DNA from: Pseudochrobactrum sp. sp1633
GTDB taxonomy: Bacteria > Pseudomonadota > Alphaproteobacteria > Rhizobiales > Rhizobiaceae
Reading direction: 5' to 3'
DNA: 64,000 nt
Assembly (NCBI RefSeq): GCF_030376605.1
Contig: NZ_JARRAE010000007.1
Location: forward strand, 124,001 to 188,000
Shown here one piece after another: positions 1-8,933 of this stretch. Position 1 is the first letter of the stretch, and every line of letters begins with the position of its first letter. The translations under genes were made by a program, and so were the position numbers. The notes beneath the pieces were generated by a model that made no database searches, was not told the origin of the DNA, and worked only from the letters and a program-made list of their open reading frames with translations.

Positions 1-344
1 CTAATCAGGTCGGCGTCATTCCTTATTATGCGCTGGCAGCAGGCTTCCTTACCGGCAAATATCGCAGTGAAGCCGATCTTAGCATCAGCACGCGCGGTAA
101 CAGAGTTGGCGCAAGCTATCTCAATGAGCGCGGGCTGAAAATTCTGGAAGCGATGGATCAGGTTGCAGAGCGCTATGCGGTTAAACCTGCACAGATTGCC
201 ATTGCATGGTTGATGGCTCAGCCGTCAATCACCGCACCGATTGCCAGTGCAACGAAGATTGAACAGCTGGACGAGCTGATTAAAGCCACACGTCTGACAC
301 TCGATCAGGATGCTCTGGACACTTTGAACAAAGCCAGCGCCTAA
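1..344 (+). CDS. Aldo/keto reductase, C-terminal fragment
   Basis: The gene enters from the left edge; the reading frame is open from base 3 and ends at TAA 342-344. About 113 residues are visible. They match the C-terminal third of NADPH-dependent aldo/keto reductases of the Tas/YajO type: a 'YYALAAGFLTGKY' stretch, then 'PAQIAIAWLMAQPSITAPIASA', where the family holds the last barrel strands and the NADP-binding residues, and 'TKIEQLDEL' with the closing helix. The family reduces aldehydes and ketones in the cytoplasm; the substrate cannot be told from this part. A strong hairpin terminator follows at once. The family is clear, the specificity unknown. Confidence 0.85.
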   Translation, partial: NQVGVIPYYALAAGFLTGKYRSEADLSISTRGNRVGASYLNERGLKILEAMDQVAERYAVKPAQIAIAWLMAQPSITAPIASATKIEQLDELIKATRLTLDQDALDTLNKASA

Positions 345-350
345 AACAAA

Positions 351-382
351 AAGCCTGCCTGAAGGATGCTTCAGGCAGGCTT
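351..382. terminator. Bidirectional intrinsic terminator
   Basis: A perfect 14-bp stem (351-364 with 369-382) closes on the 4-nt loop GATG, with A-rich and T-rich flanks. It lies between the aldo/keto reductase (+) and the ABC-F gene (-), which converge, so it can end both transcripts. Confidence 0.85.
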
Positions 383-407
383 TATATTCTATAGTGTTAA
401 AGGCAGC

Positions 408-2222
408 TCAGCCTTCAATTTCTTCCCGCAGCATTTCCAGTTCAAGCCATTCTTCTTCATGAGCTTCAACTTCATTACGCTTTTTCTCAATCTCACCGGC
501 AATCTTGGCAAACTGATCAGGATTTTTTGTATAGAGCGCCGGATCAGCCATTTTCACCTCAAGAGCAGCAATCTCTGCCCCAAGCTTTTCCATTTTTGCA
601 GGCAATGTCTCCAGAGCGAACTTTTGCTTATAGGATAATTTGCGCTTTTCATCGCGCTTGGGAGCAGCAACAGTCGTCTCCGGCTCAGCATCACCACGCG
701 GAGCGGCAGTTTTCACCTGACGGCGCGCCAGTGCGGTTTCTTTACGCTGCGCCATCATATCCGCATAGCCGCCGGCATATTGCAGCCAGCGCCCGTCACC
801 CTCCGGCGCAATCACCGAAGTCACTGTACGGTCAAGAAAATCACGATCATGGCTGACCAGAATAACGGTACCCGGAAAGCCCGCAACCAGTTCCTGCAAC
901 AGATCCAGCGTTTCCATATCCAGATCGTTGGTCGGCTCATCGAGGATCAGCAGATTGGCAGGGCGCGAGAGAACCCGTGCCAGCATCAGTCGTGCGCGCT
1001 CACCACCGGATAACTCACGGATCGGCGTGCGTGCCTGCTCCGGCTGGAACAGGAAGTCTTTCATATAGGACACAACATGGCGCTGCTCGCCATTGACCAC
1101 CAGCGATTCACCGCGCCCGTCTGTCAGATAATGGGACAGCGTTTCATCCGGATTAAGCTCGCGTTTCTGATCGAGCTCGGCAAAATCCAGATTAACACCA
1201 AGACGGATCGTACCGGAATCCGGCTCAAGCTTACCGATCAGCATCGAGAGCAGAGTCGTTTTACCCGCGCCATTCGGCCCGACTAAACCAATCCGGTCGC
1301 CGCGATTCACACGAATTGAAAAATCCTTGACCAAAACACGGTCATCATAGGCCTTGCTGATTTTATCAGCTTCAACCACCAGCTTGCCGGATTCTTTGAC
1401 GTCGCTTGCCTGTAATGTCGCCACACCCTGCGCATGACGATGCGTGCGAAAATCTTTGCGCATGGTGTGCAGTTCACCAAGGCGGCGCATATTGCGCTTA
1501 CGCCGCGCAGTTACACCATAGCGCAGCCAGTGCTCTTCACGCACGATCTGGCGGCCGAGTTTCTGATGATCGCGCTCTTCTTCTTCGAGAACTTTGTCAC
1601 GCCATTCCTCAAAATGCGCAAAACCCTGCTCGATACGGCGCGTAACTCCGCGATCAAGCCAGATGGTTGCACGACTGACATTTTCCAGAAAACGCCGGTC
1701 ATGGGAGATCAGCACAATCGCAGAGCGGATCTGGCGCAGTTCCTGCTCCAGCCATTCAATGGTTGCCAGATCGAGATGGTTGGTCGGCTCATCCAGCAGC
1801 AACACATCCGGCTGCGGCGCAATTACCCGCGCCAAAGCGGCACGACGGGCTTCACCACCTGAGAGCTGCTCCGGCGTTTCATCACCGGTCAGCCCGAGAT
1901 TTTCCAGAAGATAGGCCACGCGATAAGGATCATCTGTAGGGCCGAGACCCGCCTCTACATAATCACGCACATTCGCAAAACCATCCATATCCGGTGCCTG
2001 CGCCAGATAGCGGATCGTCGCAGACGGATGACGGAAGATTTCCCCGCCGGTAGGTTCAACCATGCCTGCGGCTATTTTCAGCAATGTGGATTTACCGGAA
2101 CCGTTACGTCCGACCAGCGCGATACGTTCCCCCTCGCTGATCGACAATCCTGCATCTTCAAGCAGCGGCGTGCCGCCAAAAGTCAGGCTGATCTGGTCAA
2201 GTCGGAGAAGAGGAGGAGCCAT
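408..2222 (-). CDS. ABC-F family ATPase, Uup-like
   Basis: A 604-residue protein with two ABC ATPase domains and no membrane segment, so a ribosome-acting ABC-F protein rather than a transporter. Domain 1 has Walker A GRNGSGKST (38-46), signature LSGGE (120-124) and Walker B LLLDEPTNHLD (141-151). Domain 2 has GPNGAGKTT (315-323), LSGGE (404-408) and LLILDEPTNDLD (424-435). The basic linker between them (about 215-260) is the P-site tRNA interaction motif region. A charged C-terminal coiled coil (about 535-604), preceded by a disordered stretch, is typical of Uup. The likely role is rescue or remodelling of ribosomes, or branched-DNA-related functions described for Uup. It appears monocistronic. 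Confidence 0.85.
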   Translation of the reverse strand: MAPPLLRLDQISLTFGGTPLLEDAGLSISEGERIALVGRNGSGKSTLLKIAAGMVEPTGGEIFRHPSATIRYLAQAPDMDGFANVRDYVEAGLGPTDDPYRVAYLLENLGLTGDETPEQLSGGEARRAALARVIAPQPDVLLLDEPTNHLDLATIEWLEQELRQIRSAIVLISHDRRFLENVSRATIWLDRGVTRRIEQGFAHFEEWRDKVLEEEERDHQKLGRQIVREEHWLRYGVTARRKRNMRRLGELHTMRKDFRTHRHAQGVATLQASDVKESGKLVVEADKISKAYDDRVLVKDFSIRVNRGDRIGLVGPNGAGKTTLLSMLIGKLEPDSGTIRLGVNLDFAELDQKRELNPDETLSHYLTDGRGESLVVNGEQRHVVSYMKDFLFQPEQARTPIRELSGGERARLMLARVLSRPANLLILDEPTNDLDMETLDLLQELVAGFPGTVILVSHDRDFLDRTVTSVIAPEGDGRWLQYAGGYADMMAQRKETALARRQVKTAAPRGDAEPETTVAAPKRDEKRKLSYKQKFALETLPAKMEKLGAEIAALEVKMADPALYTKNPDQFAKIAGEIEKKRNEVEAHEEEWLELEMLREEIEG

Positions 2223-2341
2223 AAATATATACGCTTTAAAAAGAGAGGCAGAAGATCGTCACTGCTCATTACTGCATATTGATACAAACAGGAACCCTTA
2301 CGGAAAATTTCCTGAATCCCTTAAGTGCTATGCGCAGACAT

Positions 2342-2371
2342 AAAAAAACAGGCCGGAAACCGGCCTGTTTT
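2342..2371 (-). terminator. Intrinsic terminator of the glycine-zipper lipoprotein gene
   Basis: A 9-bp stem (2348-2356 with 2360-2368) has a 3-nt loop. Read on the minus strand it is followed by seven T. It lies about 25 bases downstream of the lipoprotein stop codon. Confidence 0.8.
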
Positions 2372-2393
2372 CATCACAAGGACTTGCGTCCTG

Positions 2394-2678
2394 TTAGTTA
2401 CAAGGCGCTTCGTAAACGCGGCCGTAATTGTCGCGGTAGCGGCAATACTGAACGCCGTTACGGGTCTGTGCTGCACCGAGCAGAGTACCGGCAACCGCAC
2501 CGATTGCAGCACCGGTCAGAGCGCCACGGCCGTTACCGCCGATTGCACCACCGGCAAGAGCGCCAAGCGCTGCGCCACCAACACCGTAACCGGCGGTGCG
2601 CTGCTCACCAGTTGTACAAGCAACTGTCGAAAACGCGAGTACTGCCGTTACTGCGATCATTGAAAGACGTGATTTCAT
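2394..2678 (-). CDS. Glycine-zipper outer membrane lipoprotein
   Basis: A 94-residue protein with a lipoprotein signal peptide: basic start, hydrophobic core and the lipobox STVAC at about residues 17-21. The mature part is a glycine zipper (GVGGAALGALAGGAIGG, then a second G-rich helix), as in the 17-kDa surface antigen (Rickettsia) and YMGG/SlyB-like families, ending in a short Cys- and Tyr-containing tail. Such proteins sit in the outer membrane; their exact function is poorly defined. The ATG at 2678 has a GGGAG site 9 bases upstream; a TTG one codon earlier is less likely. It is a single-gene unit with its own terminator. Confidence 0.8.
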   Translation of the reverse strand: MKSRLSMIAVTAVLAFSTVACTTGEQRTAGYGVGGAALGALAGGAIGGNGRGALTGAAIGAVAGTLLGAAQTRNGVQYCRYRDNYGRVYEAPCN

Positions 2679-2791
2679 CAAAAGTTACTCCCGTTGAGAC
2701 TACTCACTGCATGCCATAATCTCATGCATTTTATAGCAAAAAGAAGACAGCACCTATCAAAACAATTTACAGGTTTTTATGTTCAGTCACA

Positions 2792-3433
2792 TCAGAGCAT
2801 GTCGCTGACGGGGGAAGCCAATAAAATTGCAGCCCCCGCATCCAATGTTACCGTTAACTTTTCTTTTACTCTATTTGAGAGCGTTAAAGAAGAGCCAAAC
2901 GGCACGTAAACCTGATCAAGCGGCCATTCAGCGCCGGAAATTGACAATCTGGTTAACGCCTCAAATCCCAGAATACTGAATAATGTTCCGTCCGGCAGAT
3001 CAAAGCCCGTTTCACCATAGGTCAGCGGCGTCGCCTCTTCATGCCCGCTGGTCAAAAAGACTTGTCTGCCCTGATGCGCATGGGCGACCGCCATGCTCAG
3101 ATGCAGAAACGCATGATCGGTACGCTCACCACCAAAAGCACCGGCTAAAATCACCTGCGTAGCACCACGCTCATAGGCTTCATGCAGGGCAAGTTCGCCG
3201 TCGGTCATTGCCTTGGCAACAGGAAAAACCTGCCGCTCGATGGCCTGATAATTGCTCGCCAGAGCTTCATCGGTGGAATCAAAATCTCCGAGCCATAATT
3301 CCGGCTCCACACCCAGAACTGCCGCATGGCGCATACCGCTATCAGCCGCCAGAACACGCGCACCGGCAATTTGCTGTTTCAGCCGCGGAGTGACGGTCAG
3401 ATCACCGCCGAGAAGAATAAGAAATTTTGACAT
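2792..3433 (-). CDS. thiN: Thiamine pyrophosphokinase
   Basis: A 213-residue ThiN/TPK-family enzyme that moves pyrophosphate from ATP to thiamine, making the cofactor thiamine pyrophosphate. Visible motifs are the N-terminal ILLGGD, DSGM (31-34), the ATP/Mg motif LGDFDS (48-53), K-x-TDGELAL (74-83) and GGERTDH (101-107). The C-terminal half is the thiamine-binding beta-sandwich. I chose the MSKF start at 3433; an upstream ATG at 3448 adds five residues without family similarity. The gene is divergent from the TPP riboswitch and thiBPQ, so import and pyrophosphorylation of thiamine are encoded back to back. Bacteria of this group use this enzyme for salvage. Confidence 0.9.
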   Translation of the reverse strand: MSKFLILLGGDLTVTPRLKQQIAGARVLAADSGMRHAAVLGVEPELWLGDFDSTDEALASNYQAIERQVFPVAKAMTDGELALHEAYERGATQVILAGAFGGERTDHAFLHLSMAVAHAHQGRQVFLTSGHEEATPLTYGETGFDLPDGTLFSILGFEALTRLSISGAEWPLDQVYVPFGSSLTLSNRVKEKLTVTLDAGAAILLASPVSDML

Positions 3434-3494
3434 AGCGCTGCATATCACGACGCATTATTGACCGGAAGACCCGCCTTTGTTTCCAACAATTTTC

Positions 3495-3523
3495 TTGCTC
3501 TGCCCCTGCACTCTGTCTTATGG
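3495..3523 (+). promoter_or_regulatory. Possible sigma-70-type promoter of the thiBPQ leader
   Basis: TTGCTC (3495-3500) and TTATGG (3518-3523) are 17 bases apart. A start near 3530 would place the 5' end of the RNA just before the riboswitch. The -10 match is weak, so this is an inference from position. Confidence 0.35.
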
Positions 3524-3532
3524 TCGGCGCGC

Positions 3533-3628
3533 TCTAACGGGGTGCCTTCGATCTATCGAAGGCTGAGAGGCCGGTCTCCGGCTAACCCGCTGAACCTGAT
3601 CCGGTTTGTACCGGCGGAGGGATTAGAT
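3533..3628 (+). promoter_or_regulatory. TPP riboswitch (THI element)
   Basis: The conserved TPP aptamer sequence is all present in order: ACGGGGTGCC at the P1/P2 start (3537-3546), GGCTGAGAGG (3571-3580) forming the pyrimidine-sensing arm, ACCCGCTGAACCTGATCCGG (3585-3604) and the closing TACCGGCGGAGGGAT (3609-3623). A stem CCTTCGAT/ATCGAAGG (3545-3571) forms the P3-type arm. It heads thiBPQ, so TPP should lower expression of the thiamine transporter. I see no terminator with a U-run between the aptamer and thiB, which points to control of translation, or Rho, rather than intrinsic termination. Confidence 0.95.
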
Positions 3629-3692
3629 GCTGTCCGGCTTCCGGCGCTCAATCCTTGAAAACAGAAACCAAAGGAGAGCCCGCGCGGCCTGA
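3627..3692 (+). CDS. Possible 21-codon upstream ORF linking the riboswitch to thiB
   Basis: ATG at 3627 opens a 21-codon frame ending at TGA 3690-3692, five bases before the thiB ATG (3698). The only Shine-Dalgarno candidate for it, GCGGAGG (3614-3620), is the 3' strand of the TPP aptamer, 6 bases upstream at ideal distance. The peptide is Arg-rich (six Arg) with no recognisable domain. The AAAGGAG that would serve thiB lies inside this ORF, about 22 bases from the thiB start, too far to work alone. The layout suggests coupled translation, but no homologue was searched for and such short frames can arise by chance. Confidence 0.35.
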   Translation: MLSGFRRSILENRNQRRARAA

Positions 3693-3697
3693 AACCT

Positions 3698-4711
3698 ATG
3701 AACGCAGCTATCAAACAACTTCTTCTGACGACCGGCATCCTCTCTGCTCTGACCGTGGGCAGCGGCTTAGCGCAGGCACAGGATCTGACAATCTATACCT
3801 ATGACAGTTTCACGGCCGAGTGGGGGCCGGGACCGAAGGTAAAAGAAAATTTTGAAAAATCCTGCGGCTGCACAGTGAATTTTGTGGCTGTTGCCGATGG
3901 TGTAGCGCTGCTCAACCGCCTGAAACTTGAGGGCACTTCAACCAAGGCAGACATTGTGCTGGGGCTGGACACCAATCTGATCAGCGATGCCAAAGCCTCC
4001 GGCCTGTTTGCCCCGCACGCGCTGACCGATATTAAAAGCAACGTACCGGGCAATTTTCAGGATGATGTCTTCCTGCCTTATGACTACAGCTATTTCGCTG
4101 TGATCTACGACAGTGAAAAACTGACAAACCCTCCTAAATCCATGACTGAGCTGATCAATGGTGATACGTCACAGAAAATCATCCTGATGGATCCGCGCAC
4201 CTCAACACCGGGTCTGGGCATGATGCTCTGGGTGAAAGATCTCTATGGCGATCAGGCAGCGGAACAGTGGCAAAAACTCAGCAAGCGCGTTCTCACAGTT
4301 ACTCCGGGCTGGTCTGAGGGCTACGGCCTGTTTACCAAGGGTGAAGCACCGATGGTGCTATCCTACACGACCTCGGCCGCCTATCATATCATCTCGGAAA
4401 AAACCGAACGCTATAAGGCCGTTGTGTTTAAAGAAGGCAATTACCTTCAGATTGAACTGGCAGGTCAGACGGTAAACGGTGCTAAAAACCCGCGTGCCGC
4501 AGAGTTTTTGAAATTTATGACCACATCCGGTTTTCAGGATGTTATTCCGGAAACCAACTGGATGTATCCGGCCTATAATACATCTGCCCCACTCAATGCT
4601 GCCTTTGATACGCTGCCAAAACCGGACAAAAGCCTGTTGCTCGCCTCCGATACAGTTGCACAAAACCGCAAAGCATGGGTGGATGAGTGGCTGAAAGCCA
4701 TGAGCCGCTAA
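3698..4711 (+). CDS. thiB: Thiamine ABC transporter, periplasmic binding protein
   Basis: A 337-residue solute-binding protein. A signal peptide covers residues 1-27 (cleavage expected after AQA), and the mature protein starts with [18 protein letters not shown], the ThiB/TbpA hallmark. '[22 protein letters not shown]' and 'ETNWMYPAY' are also typical of the thiamine-binding family. It captures thiamine, TMP or TPP for ThiPQ. The start at 3698 is set by the signal peptide; no ATG or GTG lies upstream in frame, and the nearest SD (AAAGGAG) is unusually far away. It is the first gene of the riboswitch-controlled operon, followed by a hairpin and then thiP. Confidence 0.93.
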   Translation: MNAAIKQLLLTTGILSALTVGSGLAQAQDLTIYTYDSFTAEWGPGPKVKENFEKSCGCTVNFVAVADGVALLNRLKLEGTSTKADIVLGLDTNLISDAKASGLFAPHALTDIKSNVPGNFQDDVFLPYDYSYFAVIYDSEKLTNPPKSMTELINGDTSQKIILMDPRTSTPGLGMMLWVKDLYGDQAAEQWQKLSKRVLTVTPGWSEGYGLFTKGEAPMVLSYTTSAAYHIISEKTERYKAVVFKEGNYLQIELAGQTVNGAKNPRAAEFLKFMTTSGFQDVIPETNWMYPAYNTSAPLNAAFDTLPKPDKSLLLASDTVAQNRKAWVDEWLKAMSR

Positions 4712-4743
4712 TAGCAGAGTATAAAAGGTTATGACAAACGACC

Positions 4744-4772
4744 GTATTCCGCCGCTCTGTGTGGCGGAATAC
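4744..4772 (+). promoter_or_regulatory. Intercistronic hairpin between thiB and thiP
   Basis: A perfect 10-bp inverted repeat, GTATTCCGCC (4744-4753) and GGCGGAATAC (4763-4772), encloses a 9-nt loop. It starts 33 bases after the thiB stop and ends 4 bases before the thiP Shine-Dalgarno. There is no U-run, so it is more likely a 3' stabiliser of thiB mRNA than a terminator, which would give more binding protein than permease. Confidence 0.6.
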
Positions 4773-4784
4773 AACCGGAGAATT

Positions 4785-6422
4785 ATGCCAGTATTGCGTT
4801 TTAAAACCTATTCAGGTCTGCTTGTCCTGACCCTGTTGCTGGTGCTCACCGGCGGGGCTCTGCTGTCTCTTGGACTTCAGGGATTTCAGGCAGACAGTAA
4901 TGCAGCGGCTGCCTTTGACAGCTATCTATGGAATATCACGCGCTTCACTTTGTTACAGGCGATATTGTCCGCCCTGTTATCCATCGTCTTTGCACTACCG
5001 GTAGCACGCGCCTTACATGCCAGTACCGGTTTTCGCGGCCGCACACTTCTGCTGCGCTTTTTTGCCATTCCTTTGACATTGCCGTCTCTCGTCGCAGTCT
5101 TCGGCCTGACCAGTATTTACGGACGCAACGGAATAATCGCACAAGGCAGCACGGCGCTGGGCATACCCCTGATACCGGATATTTATGGTCTGACCGGTAT
5201 CTTGCTCGCCCATGTCTTTTTTAACATGCCACTGGCCGTCAGACTTCTGCTCGCCAGTCTGGAATCCATACCGCAAGACTATTGGAAACTTTCCGCACAG
5301 CTCGGCATGGGCAGTTTCGCCCGCTTCCGGTTGATTGAATGGCCGGTAATTGCCCGTAATTTAAGTGGTATAGCAGGGCTGATTTTCATGCTCTGCGCCA
5401 GCTCTTTTACTATTGTGCTGACCTTAGGCGGCGGCCCGCGTGCCACCACGCTGGAAGTAGCAATTTATCAGGCACTGCATTTTGACTTTGATTTAGGGCG
5501 AGCCGTCGCGCTGACACTCACACAATTGCTGCTGACGATTGCTGTACTATGCCTGCTGCGCCTCACCGGCAAACCGGCAGAAGAAGGCTTGTCCCTGACC
5601 ACAACAAGCCGCAACTATATCCGCCACGGCAAACCGGCACAAATCCTGTCCGGTCTGATGATCATCATCGCCACGCTGTTCATCGCCTTACCGATCTTTG
5701 GCATGATCTTTTCCGGCCTCACCTCTGATCTGCGGCGACTGCTTAGTGAGACTGCGGTACAACAAGCCATTATCACCTCACTGCTGCTGGCATTTGGTGC
5801 GGCCACTTTGTGCGTATTGCTGTCACTCACACTGGTCACTGCGCGTGAATACAGTGCAGCACAAAATCTGAAACACCCGCGGGCTCTGCGCTCTCTCTTC
5901 ACCACGGCGCTCGATAGCGGTGCCAGCCTTGTGCTGATTATCCCGCCGATTGTACTTGGTGCGGGCTGGTTCATTCTGCTGCGCCGGTTTACCGATGTTT
6001 TCACGCTGGCACCCTTCATGGTCATCGCCGTCAATGGTGTCATGGCCATGCCTTTTACCGTGCGGTTGCTGCGTCCTGCATGGGACAGCGCAGCCGCACA
6101 GAACAACCGGCTTTGCACCGCGCTTGGCATAACCGGCCTCAACCGTTTACGACTGATTGACTGGCCGGTGCTACGGCGGCCACTGGCCTTGAGCTTTATG
6201 TTTGCTATGGCGCTTTCTATGGGCGATCTCGGCACGATTGCGCTTTTCGGCAGCGACGCGGTACAGACATTGCCCTATCTTCTGCTGCAACGTATGGGCA
6301 GCTACCGCACCACGGATGCAGCGGGGCTGGCGCTGATTCTTGCTGTCATCTGCTTTGCTTTGATGCTGGCCACCGGCAAAAAAACCAATTCTGACAAAAC
6401 CGCTGGACGGAATATCCTATGA
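4785..6422 (+). CDS. thiP: Thiamine ABC transporter permease
   Basis: A 545-residue inner-membrane protein with two fused permease halves of about six membrane segments each, as in E. coli ThiP. Each half carries the cytoplasmic EAA loop that docks the ATPase: '[24 protein letters not shown]' and '[24 protein letters not shown]'. It forms the channel for thiamine delivered by ThiB. I prefer the ATG at 4785 because GGAG lies 4 bases upstream, immediately after the hairpin; an in-frame ATG at 4731 would add 18 polar residues overlapping the hairpin and lacks well-placed SD. The stop overlaps the thiQ start (ATGA). Confidence 0.9.
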   Translation: MPVLRFKTYSGLLVLTLLLVLTGGALLSLGLQGFQADSNAAAAFDSYLWNITRFTLLQAILSALLSIVFALPVARALHASTGFRGRTLLLRFFAIPLTLPSLVAVFGLTSIYGRNGIIAQGSTALGIPLIPDIYGLTGILLAHVFFNMPLAVRLLLASLESIPQDYWKLSAQLGMGSFARFRLIEWPVIARNLSGIAGLIFMLCASSFTIVLTLGGGPRATTLEVAIYQALHFDFDLGRAVALTLTQLLLTIAVLCLLRLTGKPAEEGLSLTTTSRNYIRHGKPAQILSGLMIIIATLFIALPIFGMIFSGLTSDLRRLLSETAVQQAIITSLLLAFGAATLCVLLSLTLVTAREYSAAQNLKHPRALRSLFTTALDSGASLVLIIPPIVLGAGWFILLRRFTDVFTLAPFMVIAVNGVMAMPFTVRLLRPAWDSAAAQNNRLCTALGITGLNRLRLIDWPVLRRPLALSFMFAMALSMGDLGTIALFGSDAVQTLPYLLLQRMGSYRTTDAAGLALILAVICFALMLATGKKTNSDKTAGRNIL

Positions 6423-7153
6423 AGCGACATAACGCTGCCATCGAACTTGATACGGTTCGTTTTTCCTTCGGCCAGGCGGAGATGCTGTTCAATCTGCAAC
6501 TGGGAGCCGGTGAAACCGGTGTGATTGTTGGTCCGAGCGGCTCGGGTAAATCCACCCTGCTCAACCTTATTGCCGGATTTGAAACACCGCAATCCGGCCG
6601 GATACGCATTGGCAACGCTGATATCAGCAATGAACCACCGGCAAACCGGCCGGTCACAATGGTGTTTCAGGAAAACAATCTTTTTGCCCATCTGGATGTG
6701 CGTTCCAATATCGGTCTGGGACGTTCTCCTTCATTGAAACTCAGTAATACGGATCAGGCAGCCATTCAAACCGCGATCGACCGCGTAGAACTGACAGGCA
6801 AAGAGCACCGCAAACCGGCAGAGCTTTCCGGCGGTGAAAGGCAGCGTGTTGCCATTGCCCGCGCCCTTGTGCGTGACAAGCCGGTCTTGTTGCTGGATGA
6901 GGCATTCGCATCTTTAGGGCCGGCTTTGCGTCAGCAAATGCTGGATCTGATCCGCGACCTGCAACGCGAGACCGGCATTACCATTCTGATGGTAACCCAC
7001 ACGCCGGAAGATGCGCTGCGCTTTAATTCAACTTTACTCTTTCTTGCCAATGGCGAGATAAAAGCGCAAGGCGATGCAGCAATGATGCTTTCGTCCTCCG
7101 GCCCTCAGGCTATTCGTGACTATATGGGCACCACGGGGCATAAATTGCTCTGA
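6419..7153 (+). CDS. thiQ: Thiamine ABC transporter ATP-binding protein
   Basis: A 244-residue ABC ATPase that energises ThiBP. Walker [10 protein letters not shown] is at 38-46, the Q-loop MVFQENN near 80, signature LSGGERQRV near 138-146, Walker [15 protein letters not shown] near 156-169 and the switch His in MVTHTPEDA. The 'DEAFASL' form is characteristic of ThiQ. It overlaps thiP by four bases (ATGA), indicating coupled translation. No clear terminator follows within the next 230 bases. Confidence 0.92.
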   Translation: MKRHNAAIELDTVRFSFGQAEMLFNLQLGAGETGVIVGPSGSGKSTLLNLIAGFETPQSGRIRIGNADISNEPPANRPVTMVFQENNLFAHLDVRSNIGLGRSPSLKLSNTDQAAIQTAIDRVELTGKEHRKPAELSGGERQRVAIARALVRDKPVLLLDEAFASLGPALRQQMLDLIRDLQRETGITILMVTHTPEDALRFNSTLLFLANGEIKAQGDAAMMLSSSGPQAIRDYMGTTGHKLL

Positions 7154-7382
7154 CATGCAGTCTATAAGTCTGGTCATCATGCCGAAAGACGTGATATTGC
7201 CATAGTTTAACAGCAGAGCGGTTTATAGCTGCAATAAAACACTACCTGACAATTTGTGAAATGCCGCAAAGATCATTTCACTTCTCTTGGCAGGAGCATT
7301 GTTTATATTGGAGATACAGACGCGTTTATACGAGCGAAGAATCAAGTACCGCACGATAAGAACCGAGGATACAATACTGGAC

Positions 7383-8888
7383 ATGCACACAAGGGCATTA
7401 CGTTTTTCCGCTGCGGGAAAGCCCTCCATCTCTCCGGTTTTCAAACGGGCAGCCGCCATCGGTCTGGTCGCGTTTTTATCTGCCTGCCAATCTGTTGATT
7501 TTTCTGATCCGGATGTCATCGGTCCTTCGTCCAATCCTGTAACCGTTGCCAATGTCAGCAAAAATGACAAGCTTGCGCAGCTTGGTGCGCAACAGCACCC
7601 GCGTATTCTGGCAACCTATGGCGGCGAATATAACGATGCCAAGCTTGAACGCATGGTGGCAAAAATTGTCGGCAAGCTGACAACGGTTTCGGATAATCCT
7701 GATCAGACCTATCGTATTACCATTCTTAACAGCCCCAACATCAACGCCTTTGCCCTGCCCGGCGGTTATCTCTATGTAACCCGCGGCCTGCTGGCGCTTG
7801 CCAATGATTCATCTGAAGTTGCAGCAGTGATTGCGCACGAAATGGGTCATGTCACAGCCAATCACGGTATTCTGCGGCAGGCAAAAGAAGCTGAATCCAT
7901 TATTTCCAAGCGTGTGGCATCCGAAGTGTTGCATGATGAAGCTGCCGGTCGTGAAGCCGCCATTCGCAGTAAGCTGCGTCTGGCGCAGTTCTCGCGCAAT
8001 CAGGAATTGCAGGCGGATGTCATCGGCATCAAAATGATCGGTGCTGCGGGCTATGATCCGTTTGCCTCGGCACGCTTTCTGCAATCTATGGAAGCCTATA
8101 CCAGTTTCCGTTCTGTATCCGGCGCCACAGATGCCAGCCTAGACTTTCTCGCATCGCATCCGGCAACACCGCAACGTGTTGATCTTGCGATCGGTCATGC
8201 ACGCCGCATCGGCGCGCCCGGTGTCGGCACCACAGAACGCGCTTCGTTCCTCAATGGTATTGACGGGCTGCTTTACGGCGACTCTCCGCAGGAAGGCTAT
8301 GTGCGCGAGCGCACCTTTATCCATCCGAAACTCGGCGTGACCTTCAGCGTCCCGCAGGGCTTTACGATTGATAATTCTGCAAGTGCCGTGATGGCCAGCG
8401 GCCCCGGAGAAATTGCAATCCGCTTTGACGGCGCGGCCTTGCCGCAGGGCAGCGATCTTGCCGCCTATATCCGCAGCGGCTGGGTAACCGGACTGGATGA
8501 TCAGTCGGTTCAGACAACCACTATCAATGGCCTGCCAGCGGCCACAGCACGGGCAAGTGCAGATAAATGGCAGTTTGAAATTGTTGTTATCGCTTCCGGT
8601 CAGAAGGTTTATCGCTTCCTCATCGCTGCACCAAAGAACAGCAATGCGCTGAGTGCCACAACACAGTCGACGACACAAAGCTTCCGTGTCTTGACCACCG
8701 CAGAACAGGCCGCTGCGAAACCACTGCGCATCCGTGTTATACCTGTTAAGGCCGGAGACACGCTTGGCTCGCTGGCAAACCGCATGCAGGGGACAGACCG
8801 CAAGCTGGAGCTTTTCCGCTTGCTGAACGCTCTGCCAGCCGGAGGAACTGTCTCTGCCGGCGATCGTGTCAAAATCATCAGCGAATAA
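7383..8888 (+). CDS. M48 family zinc metalloprotease lipoprotein with C-terminal LysM-like domain
   Basis: A 501-residue protein. The signal peptide ends in a lipobox LSAC with Cys35, so it is predicted to be a lipoprotein of the periplasmic face. The M48 catalytic motif HEMGH is at 152-156, with a third zinc ligand in NQELQAD (about E208). A central segment of unknown function follows. The last 50 residues (about 452-501) read as a LysM fold ('VKAGDTLGSLANRM...GDRVKIISE'), which binds peptidoglycan. The family includes BepA/YfgC-like proteases that police outer-membrane protein assembly. I start at ATG 7383 because the signal peptide begins there; an upstream TTG at 7287 only adds non-signal sequence. 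It lies tail to tail with the heat-shock sigma gene rpoH2. Confidence 0.85.
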   Translation: MHTRALRFSAAGKPSISPVFKRAAAIGLVAFLSACQSVDFSDPDVIGPSSNPVTVANVSKNDKLAQLGAQQHPRILATYGGEYNDAKLERMVAKIVGKLTTVSDNPDQTYRITILNSPNINAFALPGGYLYVTRGLLALANDSSEVAAVIAHEMGHVTANHGILRQAKEAESIISKRVASEVLHDEAAGREAAIRSKLRLAQFSRNQELQADVIGIKMIGAAGYDPFASARFLQSMEAYTSFRSVSGATDASLDFLASHPATPQRVDLAIGHARRIGAPGVGTTERASFLNGIDGLLYGDSPQEGYVRERTFIHPKLGVTFSVPQGFTIDNSASAVMASGPGEIAIRFDGAALPQGSDLAAYIRSGWVTGLDDQSVQTTTINGLPAATARASADKWQFEIVVIASGQKVYRFLIAAPKNSNALSATTQSTTQSFRVLTTAEQAAAKPLRIRVIPVKAGDTLGSLANRMQGTDRKLELFRLLNALPAGGTVSAGDRVKIISE

Positions 8889-8914
8889 AAAAAGCCCCGT
8901 CAGGGGCTTTTTCA
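8889..8914. terminator. Bidirectional terminator between the M48 protease gene and rpoH2
   Basis: An 8-bp stem AAAGCCCC (8891-8898) pairs with GGGGCTTT (8903-8910) over the loop GTCA, with A-run and T-run flanks, between convergent genes. Confidence 0.85.
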
Positions 8915-8933
8915 TAGACTATTTTAAACGCGT

